Both the position numbers and the translations under genes were made by a program. From Eunapius fragilis (lineage: Eukaryota > Porifera > Demospongiae > Spongillida > Spongillidae), in NCBI GenBank assembly GCA_963681505.1, contig OY811990.1, positions 4,876,891 to 4,940,890 on the forward strand: 64,000 nt of DNA, in the 5' to 3' direction. The notes under the pieces are model-generated. The model was not told the DNA's origin, did no database searches, and saw only the letters and a program-made list of their open reading frames with translations. Below, piece after piece: positions 24,051 to 33,619 of this stretch. Position 1 is the stretch's first letter. Every line of letters begins with the position of its first letter.

Positions 24051-24840
24051 TTTTTTATTCGACATGCACAGTCGTATAGTTCAATAATTCTATTGACGTT
24101 ATAAGGAAAAAAATGTGGCGTGCATGTGTGCTTGTTTTAGTGCTTGCTGTCCTTGAAGAAAGCTGTGGTCTTATTCCAGGAGGATTGTCTGGTGTTCGCG
24201 ATGCCACACCCGAAGTGAAAGCAATAGCCTTCGCTGTAAGTTTCACCGCCATCTAGCTGAATTAGTAAATAATATTCTATCCCATCCAGGTAAAGGCGGA
24301 TTTACTAAGCAGGACTCGGAGTGCATTCGAATTGTACGTACCCAAGAAATATGCCACGCAAGTAGTTGCCGGAGTCAATTACTTCATCAAGGTATGACGT
24401 AGGCACTTATGTTATATGCATAAGTATGTACAAAACAAATCTATATAACAGGTACGTGTGGGCAATGATGAGTACGTCCACTTGAGAGTTTTCAAGAACC
24501 TGCAAGGCAGCGTCAGCTTAACCAACTACCAGACGGGTCTTACAGGAGCAGACCCCTTGCGTTATTTTTAGAACGTTAACATGATGCATATTCACGTACC
24601 CATGCATGCAGGCTTATATATTCATTGGTATATGGCTGTGTCTTTTTCAACTCAATTAAATTATAATAATGATTTGTTCAACAAATCCTTCATCATTACA
24701 TCTAAGTGAGAGCTAGGGTTAAAAGGAAGGGGGAAGAGATGAACCTATATAGGGGGTAGTAAAGGTATACCGAAGCATCATGATGCATGCATGCACTAGC
24801 ACCATAAAGCACGCCCCTGTCACTGGTGCATCTATAATCA
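23940..24840 (+). repeat. Inverted segmental duplication, right copy
   Basis: Mirror of about 17780-18700, covering the second cystatin gene, its introns and about 250 bp of 3' flank. Confidence 0.8.
24113..24571 (+). CDS. Secreted cystatin/stefin-like cysteine protease inhibitor, copy 2
   Basis: Three exons (24113-24235, 24290-24391, 24452-24571) of exactly the same lengths as copy 1, in frame, give 114 aa. The leader MWRACVLVLVLAVLEESC is nearly identical to that of copy 1. The inhibitory QVVAG loop and VHLRVF are unchanged. Differences cluster before the loop (VKADLLSRTRSAFELYVPKK versus VKEDLESRTGGAFELYVAEK) and in FKNLQGS. Intact frame and identical motif residues suggest both copies are functional; copy 2 may differ in protease choice, which is inference. 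Its promoter sequence is repeated again downstream at 24956-25190. Confidence 0.9.
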
Positions 24841-24955
24841 GTCCATGATAGCACGCGCGTATACACCCGCGTGTCTACTTTTAACCCGCACGCTTAGTGT
24901 ATCAACATGACGTATACCTCTTATAATTAACTCTGGACCAACGTATAGCATCGAA

Positions 24956-25190
24956 TATAGGGCTTTGGTTGTGCGATACACAGAAAACCATGCAGAAGAA
25001 TTAGCTGTGGTTGACGCTATAAAATTGTAGGGTTTCAGACCGCTATCCCTATATGTAGCAGCTTCTAGCTGCATGAGAAACAGCTACAAGGAATTAAACG
25101 TAACTATTAATATAAAACTCTCTCATGCATGGCTTTATTCCTGTCATATTCATAGAGAGATTGGAAAGTGCCACGTGAGTCATAGACAAT
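24956..25190. repeat. Direct repeat flanking cystatin copy 2 (downstream unit)
   Basis: Second copy of the sequence found upstream of the gene at 23815-24050. It also carries a TTGGAAAGTGCCACGTGAGT block like the one upstream of cystatin copy 1 near 18640-18660. No third cystatin gene follows it. Confidence 0.8.
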
Positions 25191-25199
25191 GTCGATCAC

Positions 25200-27190
25200 A
25201 AAAATATCATGCAGCTTCGCGAAGGTAACTGCCTAAGTGATGTCGGAGCTATCAATCGATTCTCCGATGAACAGTTATTGAGTGTGTATTGATTTGTTTG
25301 TTTTTTGACAAATGAATAACGTTTTTCTCTTAATTCGTGGATTTATTCCAAAACTTAGCATGAATTTTCTTTGTGGCGGTAACATGCAGCTGGGTAGTTA
25401 AAGATTCTTTGGCCCAGGTTCTCATCGTGAAAAATAGTCAAGGTTTACGGTGTGCGGGTGCACTGGACTGACTATTCGGGTTTCAACTATAGCGAGCAAG
25501 TGGTAGTTTCATGAATTTAGATACCTTGCTTTTGTGGGGGAGTTTCATGCATCGTTGTACGCGTACCAATAGGCTTTATTTTTATTTTTTTATGAGTAGT
25601 AATAAAGTTGAAACGTGTCGCTATGTGTTTTTTTTTTTTCGTAAACAAGTGGTTTGGGCTGAAGTATGAATTTTTGAATTAATTATAATATGGGTGGAAG
25701 AATATTTAACTTGGACGTGCGGTAAAGAACGTTAGCTGAAAGGAAGAACAAAAGCCTTTGAACTGGTGTCAATTCCTCTTTCTTCACATGCAGGTTTGTC
25801 CTGAACTTTCTCTCTGTGCTCGCCCAAACCCCCTGACCTCCCACCCACACGGAGGGGGTTTGGGGGAGCGCCGTAAGCTCCCCCCCCCCCCCCCCCCCCC
25901 ACCCAGCCGCTTTAACTTTTCCATATTTGTTGCTAGCAAAAACTGAATATTAAATGCAGGAATATTTATGATTGATCCGGCCATACAAAACGAATGTATA
26001 TATATAAACGATCCACCAATACAATGATACAAATAGCCTGGTGCTGATATAAATGGGGATCATTTATCATGAACCCATATGTTGATGTGAACGTTACGTG
26101 TAATGGAAATAGTAATGCATTAATTAATATTCCTCATATGCATGCAGTATATGCATGTAAATTAACTGACTAGTATATCTTATTCTCCCTTTAAGCGTGT
26201 CTCGCTCCATCAAACTGGAGCGATGATAAAAACATTCGCTATACGAGAATTAATAGTAAACAGGATATTATCAATCATCCTGCTTACCGTACATCCACGC
26301 CGCGCGCCCCTGCTTGCGGCCCAAGTCAAAATAAAAGCACTTAACTGGTAATTCCAAATAGCCACGCCCATGCAGCGGGTTTTGATATTTCACAATTATA
26401 AATCGCCTAATTATCATGAGACTTCCGCTAGTTCCAGTTGAACCCAGTGGCGTAGGAAGGACTCGAAGGAGTTTAAAAGTGGGGGGGGGGGGTAAAGTTC
26501 GATGGTCATGCATCATGGCGGGAGAGCGGTGCCCCTCCCCCAGCCAGCTAGGGGAGTGCTGTAAGCTTCCGCATTGGGGTCTGGGGCCGTGCCACACCCA
26601 CCCCCAACGTCAAGATGACGTTATCTTTTCCAAAATAGTTTGGAGACGCCCCCTTACGACCCCACGTTCGACACGGTGGGCAGTCAAATGGTGAGGGCAA
26701 ATTGTCATCCGTTTGGCGTCAACGGCAACATCGCCCCCTACCCACAGCTTCTCTCCGGAAATGATACGTCCATGCACACGAACTAGCGAAGGCTTGCTTG
26801 CATAAGTCCCCGCGGAAAGTGCGGCACGTACCAATGCCAGATTGCAAGAGTGCACTCAGAGCACTATCAAATGCAGTATGAGGCATTCCATTCAACTGAC
26901 AATTGCGCACCCGACCAAAGCTTCACAGGGGGGGAATTTAAAGTACAACAATATCCAAAGATTTCCGTATTGTTCTTGGAAATTAAATGGCGTTACGCTA
27001 ACGATGGGCCATCGCTTCCTGTCCGATACCTGTACAATGATCCTTTTGTTGGGTGATACATGTTCATGTATATGTACGGGAAGAAATTTGAATTGGACTA
27101 AAGCATTCACAAGGGCGATTGATTGTATTCATTAAACTTAAATCACGAGACTTGGACATGTTCCGATGGGCGGATTTGAAGTGAGCGTTA
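25200..27190. other. No gene recognised; transposon-end fragments
   Basis: Intergenic. Contains a poly-C/GC-rich block at about 25835-25905 and a hAT-like terminus at about 26450 (both resemble MITE ends). No coding exon is supported. Confidence 0.5.
26450..26600 (+). mobile_element. hAT-like MITE end fragment
   Basis: Starts CAGTGGCGTAGGAAGGACTC, a terminus of the type found in widespread animal hAT/MITE families, followed by G-rich sequence. The opposite end is not found nearby. Confidence 0.45.
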
Positions 27191-27193
27191 TGT

Positions 27194-27209
27194 TCTGCGC
27201 ATGCGCAGA
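27194..27209. promoter_or_regulatory. NRF-1-type palindrome upstream of Tra2
   Basis: TCTGCGCATGCGCAGA contains the full NRF-1 consensus TGCGCATGCGCA and lies about 70 bp upstream of the Tra2 start codon. Sites of this kind are common in TATA-less promoters of housekeeping genes in animals. Binding is inferred. Confidence 0.55.
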
Positions 27210-27275
27210 GTACTTTCACATGCTCTGAAAAAATATATGGCGGTATATTGATCGCTGCGTGAAGAGAGGAGAGAA

Positions 27276-28923
27276 ATGTCTGATAAAGAGAAGGTATGAC
27301 CCTTTTGTGGTCGTGATTGTGTGAGAATAGTGACCATTTTAAGTTTCTATGACGTTTTATGTCCGAACTTGACCTTAGAGTCCTAGTCCGCGTAACGGTC
27401 ATTCCCCAGCGCCCAGTAAGCAGTAATTATGGTACTAGCTTATGGAACTAGCCTTGTTCCCCTCCCTAACCTCCCCTTTTCAGAGCGCCGTACACGTTCT
27501 CCAAGTAAATCTCCGGGGCGAAGTCGCAGCAAGAGCTACTCCCCCGTTCGCAGAAAGTCGTACTCGAGGTATGGGCCCTGCGAGTGAATTTTTTGTTCCT
27601 CAAGCGCGCTGCCATTTTTAAAAACAAGGTCGTATTCCAGATCCCGCTCGCGTTCTCCTCGTCGCCATAGGAGCAGAAGGTAAAATCTGGAACCAGATGA
27701 TTAAAAAAACGTCGACTGAAGCAAACGGCGAAGACATTTTTTTGGGTGAAAAATATAGCTCACGTGATTTATCCTTACACAGCCGGTCGTATTCTCCTCG
27801 TCAAAGCAGACACAGTCGTTACCGAAAGCGCTCCCTCAGCCGGTCGCCGCAAGCGAACAGGAAAAGACATGTGGGACATACTGTTAAGACAATAACCCCC
27901 GTGTGCTAGCGTGACTAAAACCTTGCCTCGTGCTTTCAGTATAACCCCAGTCCCTGTCGCGTCCTTGGGGTCTTCGGACTGAGCCTCTACACCGGTGAGA
28001 AGGACCTCAGAGAGCTGTTTGGTAAATACGGCCCGCTGGAGGAGGTGCAGATAGTGTATGACCATCAGGTACGTTGGTGGCGGGTTCATTGGTTTATAAA
28101 AGCCAAAAACATTAAAAGGCACGTGATGAAAAAGATACTGACACCTCTTGTATGAATGCAATTATTGATTTTAAACACTTCATTCGATCTGATGCCTTCT
28201 TTACACCACATTAATGTGTCCTGATCAGATCAGAGTCTGAACTTCCACTAATATTTGATTGTCTTTTCCTTACAGACTGGGAGGTCACGAGGTTTTGCCT
28301 TTGTCTACTTCGAAGATGTTGAAGATGCAATTGATGTATGTTCTCAGATACTATGTGCAAATTATGTAATAGTTTTGTGGAATGGGTTCCTTGTCATTAG
28401 GCAAAAGAACACTGCAATGGACTTGAAATTGATGGCCGAAGGATAAGAGTTGACTACTCCATAACCAAGCGACCCCACACCCCTACACCAGGGGTGTACA
28501 TGGGCAAGCCAACAAGGTACGGTGTGTGAGGTGTGGACTGGTGAGCAGACTTGGTGTCACGCTCTCTCTAAACAGTTCGCGATCTCGTGATGGGCATGAC
28601 GATGACCGCCATGACAGGGATCGTGACAGAGACAGAGATGACCGATATGACCGCCATAGAGGTGTGTGATTGTGCTGTGGAGGGTAAGGGAAGGGGGTAC
28701 GATGGCAGTTTTGGTAGATGATGAAACTTCAACTGACACCTCTTCTGAGAGAAGCAATGAATTTAAAACCTTTTTTTAATTCTGATACCACTGCCCACAG
28801 TGTGCGTACTGATCAGCTTCGTTTATTCTTCTAAAACTGTATATCCCCACCACAATTTGATTGCTCTTCTTACCTGTTTCTCCAGGGAGCAGCAGTGGTG
28901 GGAACAGAGACCACTACTACTAA
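27276..28923 (+). CDS. TRA2: Transformer-2-like SR splicing factor
   Basis: Nuclear RNA-binding splicing regulator that binds purine-rich exonic enhancers. Nine exons (27276-27293, 27486-27568, 27641-27679, 27783-27870, 27940-28068, 28276-28335, 28401-28516, 28576-28661, 28886-28923) join in frame to give 218 aa. Layout: MSDKEK; an N-terminal RS domain ([20 protein letters not shown] and more) to about residue 70; one RRM with RNP2 [10 protein letters not shown] and RNP1 [10 protein letters not shown]; the Tra2-specific linker [20 protein letters not shown]; then a short RS/RD tail ending DHYY. This RS-RRM-RS order is diagnostic of Tra2. It is shorter than vertebrate TRA2B (288 aa), mainly in the RS regions. 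The exon 2 acceptor is chosen as CAGAG before CGCCGT because only that keeps the RS frame. Confidence 0.93.
28705..28805. repeat. Dispersed repeat, copy within Tra2 intron 8
   Basis: Shares TTGGTAGATGATGAAACT, TGACACCTCTTCTGAGAGAA and TTCTGATACCA, in the same order, with 30243-30340. Weaker related pieces lie near 28130 and 29910. Confidence 0.65.
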
Positions 28924-30690
28924 CAGCAGCCATCACTAAAGACTCTCCTCTTGCTGGGAATGCACATTTCTTGCATATGTAACCCAACTATGATGCCTAT
29001 TTGATGCTTCAACACATCCCTCACATTTTAAAAAGTTATTTTTTGTTTGAGTGCTTGCCTTTTCCCTTGTATGGTAACTGCACTTTTGTTAACTCACCTT
29101 GGATGGGTTTTTACCCTTCACAGTGTTGTGTGTGGCAATAGAAGAACGAAGCTTGCACTCAAGCAATAAGCTGAAGAGAAAATAGCATGTCGAAGAGAAA
29201 ATTTAAGGCTGTGAAGTTACATAAGAAGCATAAGAGAAATTAAGAAAATGAAGTTAAAAGCATGACTGAAGAGAATTAAGAAAGTGAAGTAGAAGCCTTT
29301 AAGGTGAAGCCAGTGGTGACAGTAAACCATGTTGTAGGGTGGCAGGAAGGAAGCCTTTACACTTGGGGGGATAAGGTGCTGGGATATCACCCCATCTAAG
29401 GCCTGGCACACATGGGGCGATGTCCCTCGCAATATTGTTGGTGATGCCTGCATTTTGTTCTAGTCTAATGGTGGTGGAGGGGAAAGAAAAATACGGGAAT
29501 TGCCAGCGATATTGCTCTGTGTCTGAAGGAACATGCTGTATTGAGAAACTGATGGGGGGGGGGGGGGGGGGGGGGGATGGCACTCCTTGAGAGAGAGATA
29601 CCCATGGTCCCATGTATCCCATGGTGTGTGGACTTTTAAGAGTGGGCAGAGCAACGTGACATGCCCACTCCACTGCTAGTGTTTGGGGGGAGGGATGAGG
29701 CTAGTGATAATTTCTCCGGTGAGGTGAAGGATTTGGTGAGTTTTTGCATACAGGTTTTGGGTTGGTCTCTGCAGGCTACAGCGTATTCCCTTTTTTTGTG
29801 CATACTTTTATATTGCAATCTTGACAGTTCTTGAAGTGAAACCTGGAAAGGCTGAATATCAATTTGGTGAGTGAATAGCTGTAACTGTCTTAGAATACTT
29901 TAAAGGCACATGATGACAAACATTGACACCTCTCATATGAATTCTGTGATATGTAGACCTTTATTACATTCACTCTGATGCCTTTGTTGCCTGCCCTGCA
30001 ACACATGCACTACCCTGTTTTTATTTTACACATGGTCATTTTTTAAACAGGTGGTGAAGCCTTATAAGGAGTTGTTCCAGAACACATGACCTTTGGTGGT
30101 GAAGGTCTTTGTGTGTAGGGCAGTACATTCTGTGTCTATGCACAGCTAGTCTGTTGTGTGGAATACATTTGTTACAATTGTTTGGTCTGTTGAGTCGTAT
30201 TTTTGTGTGCCCCTGCTTCACACACACATAAAGGGTTCTCAGGTAGCTTTGGTAGATGATGAAACTCAACTGACACCTCTTCTGAGAGAATCAATGAATT
30301 TACAGCTGATTGTTTCTGATACCAAAGCAGCAGGTGGTATATTTTGGTATTGGTACCTGCCATTTTGGGTGTGCAGGGGGAGGGGAGGAGGATCATTTTT
30401 TTTTGAGGGGGGGGGGGGGAGAGGGTTATTTTGATATCACTTATACTTCTCATGGAGTGTTTCAAAATTGGTGTAGATGTGCTTTTGTGATGTCTGCATA
30501 CAAGTATGTCCAAAGATTGGAGAGAACGGGGGGCGGGGGGAACGAATGGCGCGCCATAATGAATGAAGAACGGATATAGGCAAAGGCTGAGTAAATGCAA
30601 CAACAAAATCACCCATGTGAAACTTCATCAAATTTTCCAGGACACTAAAGAAAAGTGTACTCGTTGAATGGAATAGCCCATTGCTCCTAT
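28924..30690. other. Downstream flank of Tra2; no gene recognised
   Basis: Contains a second copy of a repeat (30243-30340), a G homopolymer near 29553-29577 and another G-rich block near 30408-30420. No exon or RNA gene is supported. Confidence 0.55.
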
Positions 30691-30745
30691 GAAACATGTG
30701 ATCCTCCACGACATCTTCCTATTAGTGCCCACCTCGTCATCAGCA
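30690..30745 (-). pseudogene. Remnant of Ig/FN3 receptor tail exon (left of transposon)
   Basis: Matches the cytoplasmic-tail exon of receptor copy A (39256-39340): CTCCTATGAAA, GTGATCC, CATCTT and ATTAGTGCCCACCTC occur in the same order. The homology resumes on the far side of the transposon at 37636. Confidence 0.55.
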
Positions 30746-30756
30746 TGTGCCGAGGC

Positions 30757-30843
30757 CCATACAGGGGGCAGGCTTGGAAACCATTTATTGCTGACCTTTA
30801 CCAAATAAGGTAAAGGTTAGTGATGAAATAGTTTCCAGCCCGC
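30757..30843. repeat. Small hairpin repeat
   Basis: Inverted repeat: GGGCAGGCTTGGAAACCATT ... GACCTTTACC around AAATAA, then GGTAAAGG ... AGTTTCCAGCCCGCC. It is followed by a C homopolymer of about 22. Confidence 0.65.
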
Positions 30844-30911
30844 CCCCCCCCCCCCCCCCCCCCCAAAAAAAAGTAAACATCCCCTACCTACCCAGGCAAA
30901 AAATCTTATTT

Positions 30912-31110
30912 AAGATCTTAGTTAAGATCTTATTTAAGATTATAATATGATCTTATAACAAGATCTTCTAAGATCTTACAAGATTATGGGACAAGATTGT
31001 TTCATAATCTTGTAAGATCTTACACAAGATCTTGTATGATCATAATAAGATCTTGCACAAGATCCTGTACGATCATAAAAAGATCTTACACAAGATCTTG
31101 TAGGATCATA
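30912..31110. repeat. Subterminal array of AAGATCTT palindromes
   Basis: Nine exact AAGATCTT octamers in about 200 bp, many paired as TTACACAAGATCTTG. Two further copies lie at the opposite end (about 37528 and 37591). Clustered subterminal repeats are typical binding sites for the accessory protein in plant CACTA elements. Confidence 0.9.
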
Positions 31111-31188
31111 ATGAAATCTTGGATAAGCTCTTTTTAAGAATAATAGCATCTTGCTTGATTGTAAATGGAAACTTCCATAATAACACAT

Positions 31189-33518
31189 CTAGCTTTGGAG
31201 AATTTTCAGTTTTTTTGATCTTATGTCCAGACACTTCTGGTTGCACGAGTGTTGAATCTGACGTTGCTGCTTGTTAGCTGTCCCCTTTCCGAACTTCTTG
31301 TCTATGCATTCTGTGTGTTGTAAAATATTTTTGTACACTAAGTTATACGTTAATAAGCTGTGCAAATCTTCCTTACCTTCCATTAGTTTAACCCTTTTTG
31401 GTGAGAGCTGTGGTTTTTCTGACTTGCTTCCTAGCCCCTTCTTGTAACAAGAGGAACCCATTTCTTCATCTGTAAATAATGCGTTCATCAGGTTCAGTGC
31501 ATATTTTCCTGGATCTGCAGCTTTTATTGAGAGCAAATCCATCCCATCCTCCTGTAAATGATTAATAAATAATACATTATTATATAAATATATTTTAATC
31601 TTACTGTTAAGAATTGCTCATCTGCTTCAGAACCTGCTGCCTTTCTGGGGTGTTGGCTCTGCAGTAAAAGTGAAAAAATATAAACCCAAGTTATTATAAC
31701 TTGAAATAAATACTTCAGAACTATTGGATTGGCCATCCAGATACGCCTTCATCATGTCTCGTATATCTATCAGTGTATTGCTGATAGTGCTCAAGTACTT
31801 CTGAATTGGAAAAAAGAGCATTTTGATATTATAAATATAAAGGTGCATATATATTCCTCTTACCAAGTTTTGTAAAGCTGTGGATAATTCTGTTTCTGAA
31901 TTATGCACATCTCCTCTCTGCATATGTGCATGAAATTGCTATTTCAACATTACTCTTTCAAAAGCATTGGCTAACTGTTAGCTAGACATGATAGTCATTG
32001 ATTTGCAAAATTTAGTATGCATGCAATAGACCCATGCATCATTGCAATGCTAACTTAGTGCCCACAGTGAGTGCCTATAAATTTGTAAGGGCATACTCTG
32101 TCAGGGAAAAGTGCCATACTGATTTGTACTCATTTTGTCAGTGGATAATTGACTTCATTATAAATAATCATACCTTCTTCCTCACAGGTGATTCATCTTC
32201 TGAACCAAAAGAAGGCTGAACAGTAGAAAGAATAAAGTGATATTTATTCATCAATAAAAAAGTGCAACACCTTCTGAGTCTGGTTAGGTTGGTCAGTTGT
32301 AGTCTATAAGCAATGAACTTAATTAAGTGTAGACATTAAAGTACCATAATACCTTCTTTCTCACAGTTGAATCGTGATTGCTGCTAGCCTCTAGAGATTT
32401 TACACCCTGAGATTTTGAATAAACAATAGCAAGAATATTAAGGCTACTGAGTTTGTTTACATCAGTACATTACCTTCTGAGCCTGGTCAGGTTTGTCAGT
32501 GGTGGTCTATAAGCAATGAACTTGATTTAATGTAGGTATTCAAATTGCCATCATACCCTCTTCCTCACAATAGAATCTTGATGACAACCATCCTCTGGCG
32601 ATGAAGGAGGACTATCCTCCTCTTGCCTCACTCTACTTTCCTTTACCATCCCACCATCGGTTGGTTTTTTGTCTGCAATTTATGTATGACAATAAAATTA
32701 AAATTTATGCTCATGATGAATTTACCATGGACTCGTAGCAGTTTGACATCATAAGATGTCCCTTTGGAAGACTTCCATACATACTCATTCCCTACATCCA
32801 GGTCAGGTACTGCCATTGGTCCAATTTCTTTGTCTTCCAAGTCAGAAGACTTGCAAAGGAACTGCCTGTTGCTTTGTTCACAAAAAACTGTACACCATTC
32901 TTTTGACGAAAAAATACAAAAATTTTAAGAGTACGTATCCCACATTGCTACACATTAAAAGAGTAAGTAGTGCAACGGACTAGCATGGTTTAGGAGTTAA
33001 AGTTTGCTGTGCTTGACACAAGTGTACGGCACATAATTAGCACCTTTACTTTAATTATCACACTGTCACAAAGTAACGGTGCTAATTATGTGTCGCGCCT
33101 GCATGCTATAGCGAGGCAAGCCATGGCCATGGCAATCCTAATTAACCGATGTACATGTGGTTACAAACACTCACTGAGAATACAATCATATAGCCGCGGT
33201 CAAAATTGTGTTTGCTTGTGTCCACGCAATTGTGACGCGCATGAAAGCTAGTGGCTTGGTGGTGGGGGCCGCGCAGGACACGTATTCATGCATGTACATG
33301 CAACGCATGGCACACGCAACATATAACATCGCAACATGTAACTTGACATCACTGCTGGTCGTATGATGCGCGCGCACATGCATGCAAGTATACACCGCAT
33401 GCATGGCAATCGATACGAATTCATATATGCATAACTTACTGGTCTCCGCAGTCCAATTATCTAGAGGCAAGGCATTGTCCTTATAGCGCGGCGGTAATTT
33501 CCTTGCACGTTTGCTCAT
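31189..33518 (-). CDS. BEN-domain protein encoded by the transposon
   Basis: Probable DNA-binding accessory protein of the element. Eleven exons (33518-33440, 32887-32726, 32672-32557, 32506-32474, 32406-32353, 32303-32271, 32215-32174, 31917-31864, 31800-31714, 31658-31605, 31551-31189) give 358 aa with no frame break. N-terminal: MSKRARKLPPRYKDNALPLD, then a small module with NEYVWKSSKGTSYDVKLLRV. Middle: low-complexity acidic/basic segment with repeated VRKK and TTTD-P-Q-QK modules. C-terminal: YALNLMNALFTDEEMGSS ... QLSPKRVKLMEG, the signature of a BEN domain (L-x-x-LFT-x-EE and LSP-x-RV). A few variable C-terminal residues follow. The family call is from pattern memory and needs a profile search. 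Confidence 0.72.
33028..33095. repeat. Small inverted repeat in BEN gene intron 1
   Basis: ACATAATTAGCACC and its complement GGTGCTAATTATGT are separated by about 27 bases. Confidence 0.7.
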
Positions 33519-33619
33519 CTTGTTCGTACATATAATAGTACACGTGTGAGTGAGAGTACGCAATTGTAGATAAAAATTTCGGATTTCCGGTGCACAAAAT
33601 TGAATGCAATTTGACGGCG

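Noticed and set aside
30689-30750. Promoter or 3' end of an unknown gene left of the CACTA-like element
   Set aside because: The conserved blocks are explained by homology to the receptor tail exon.
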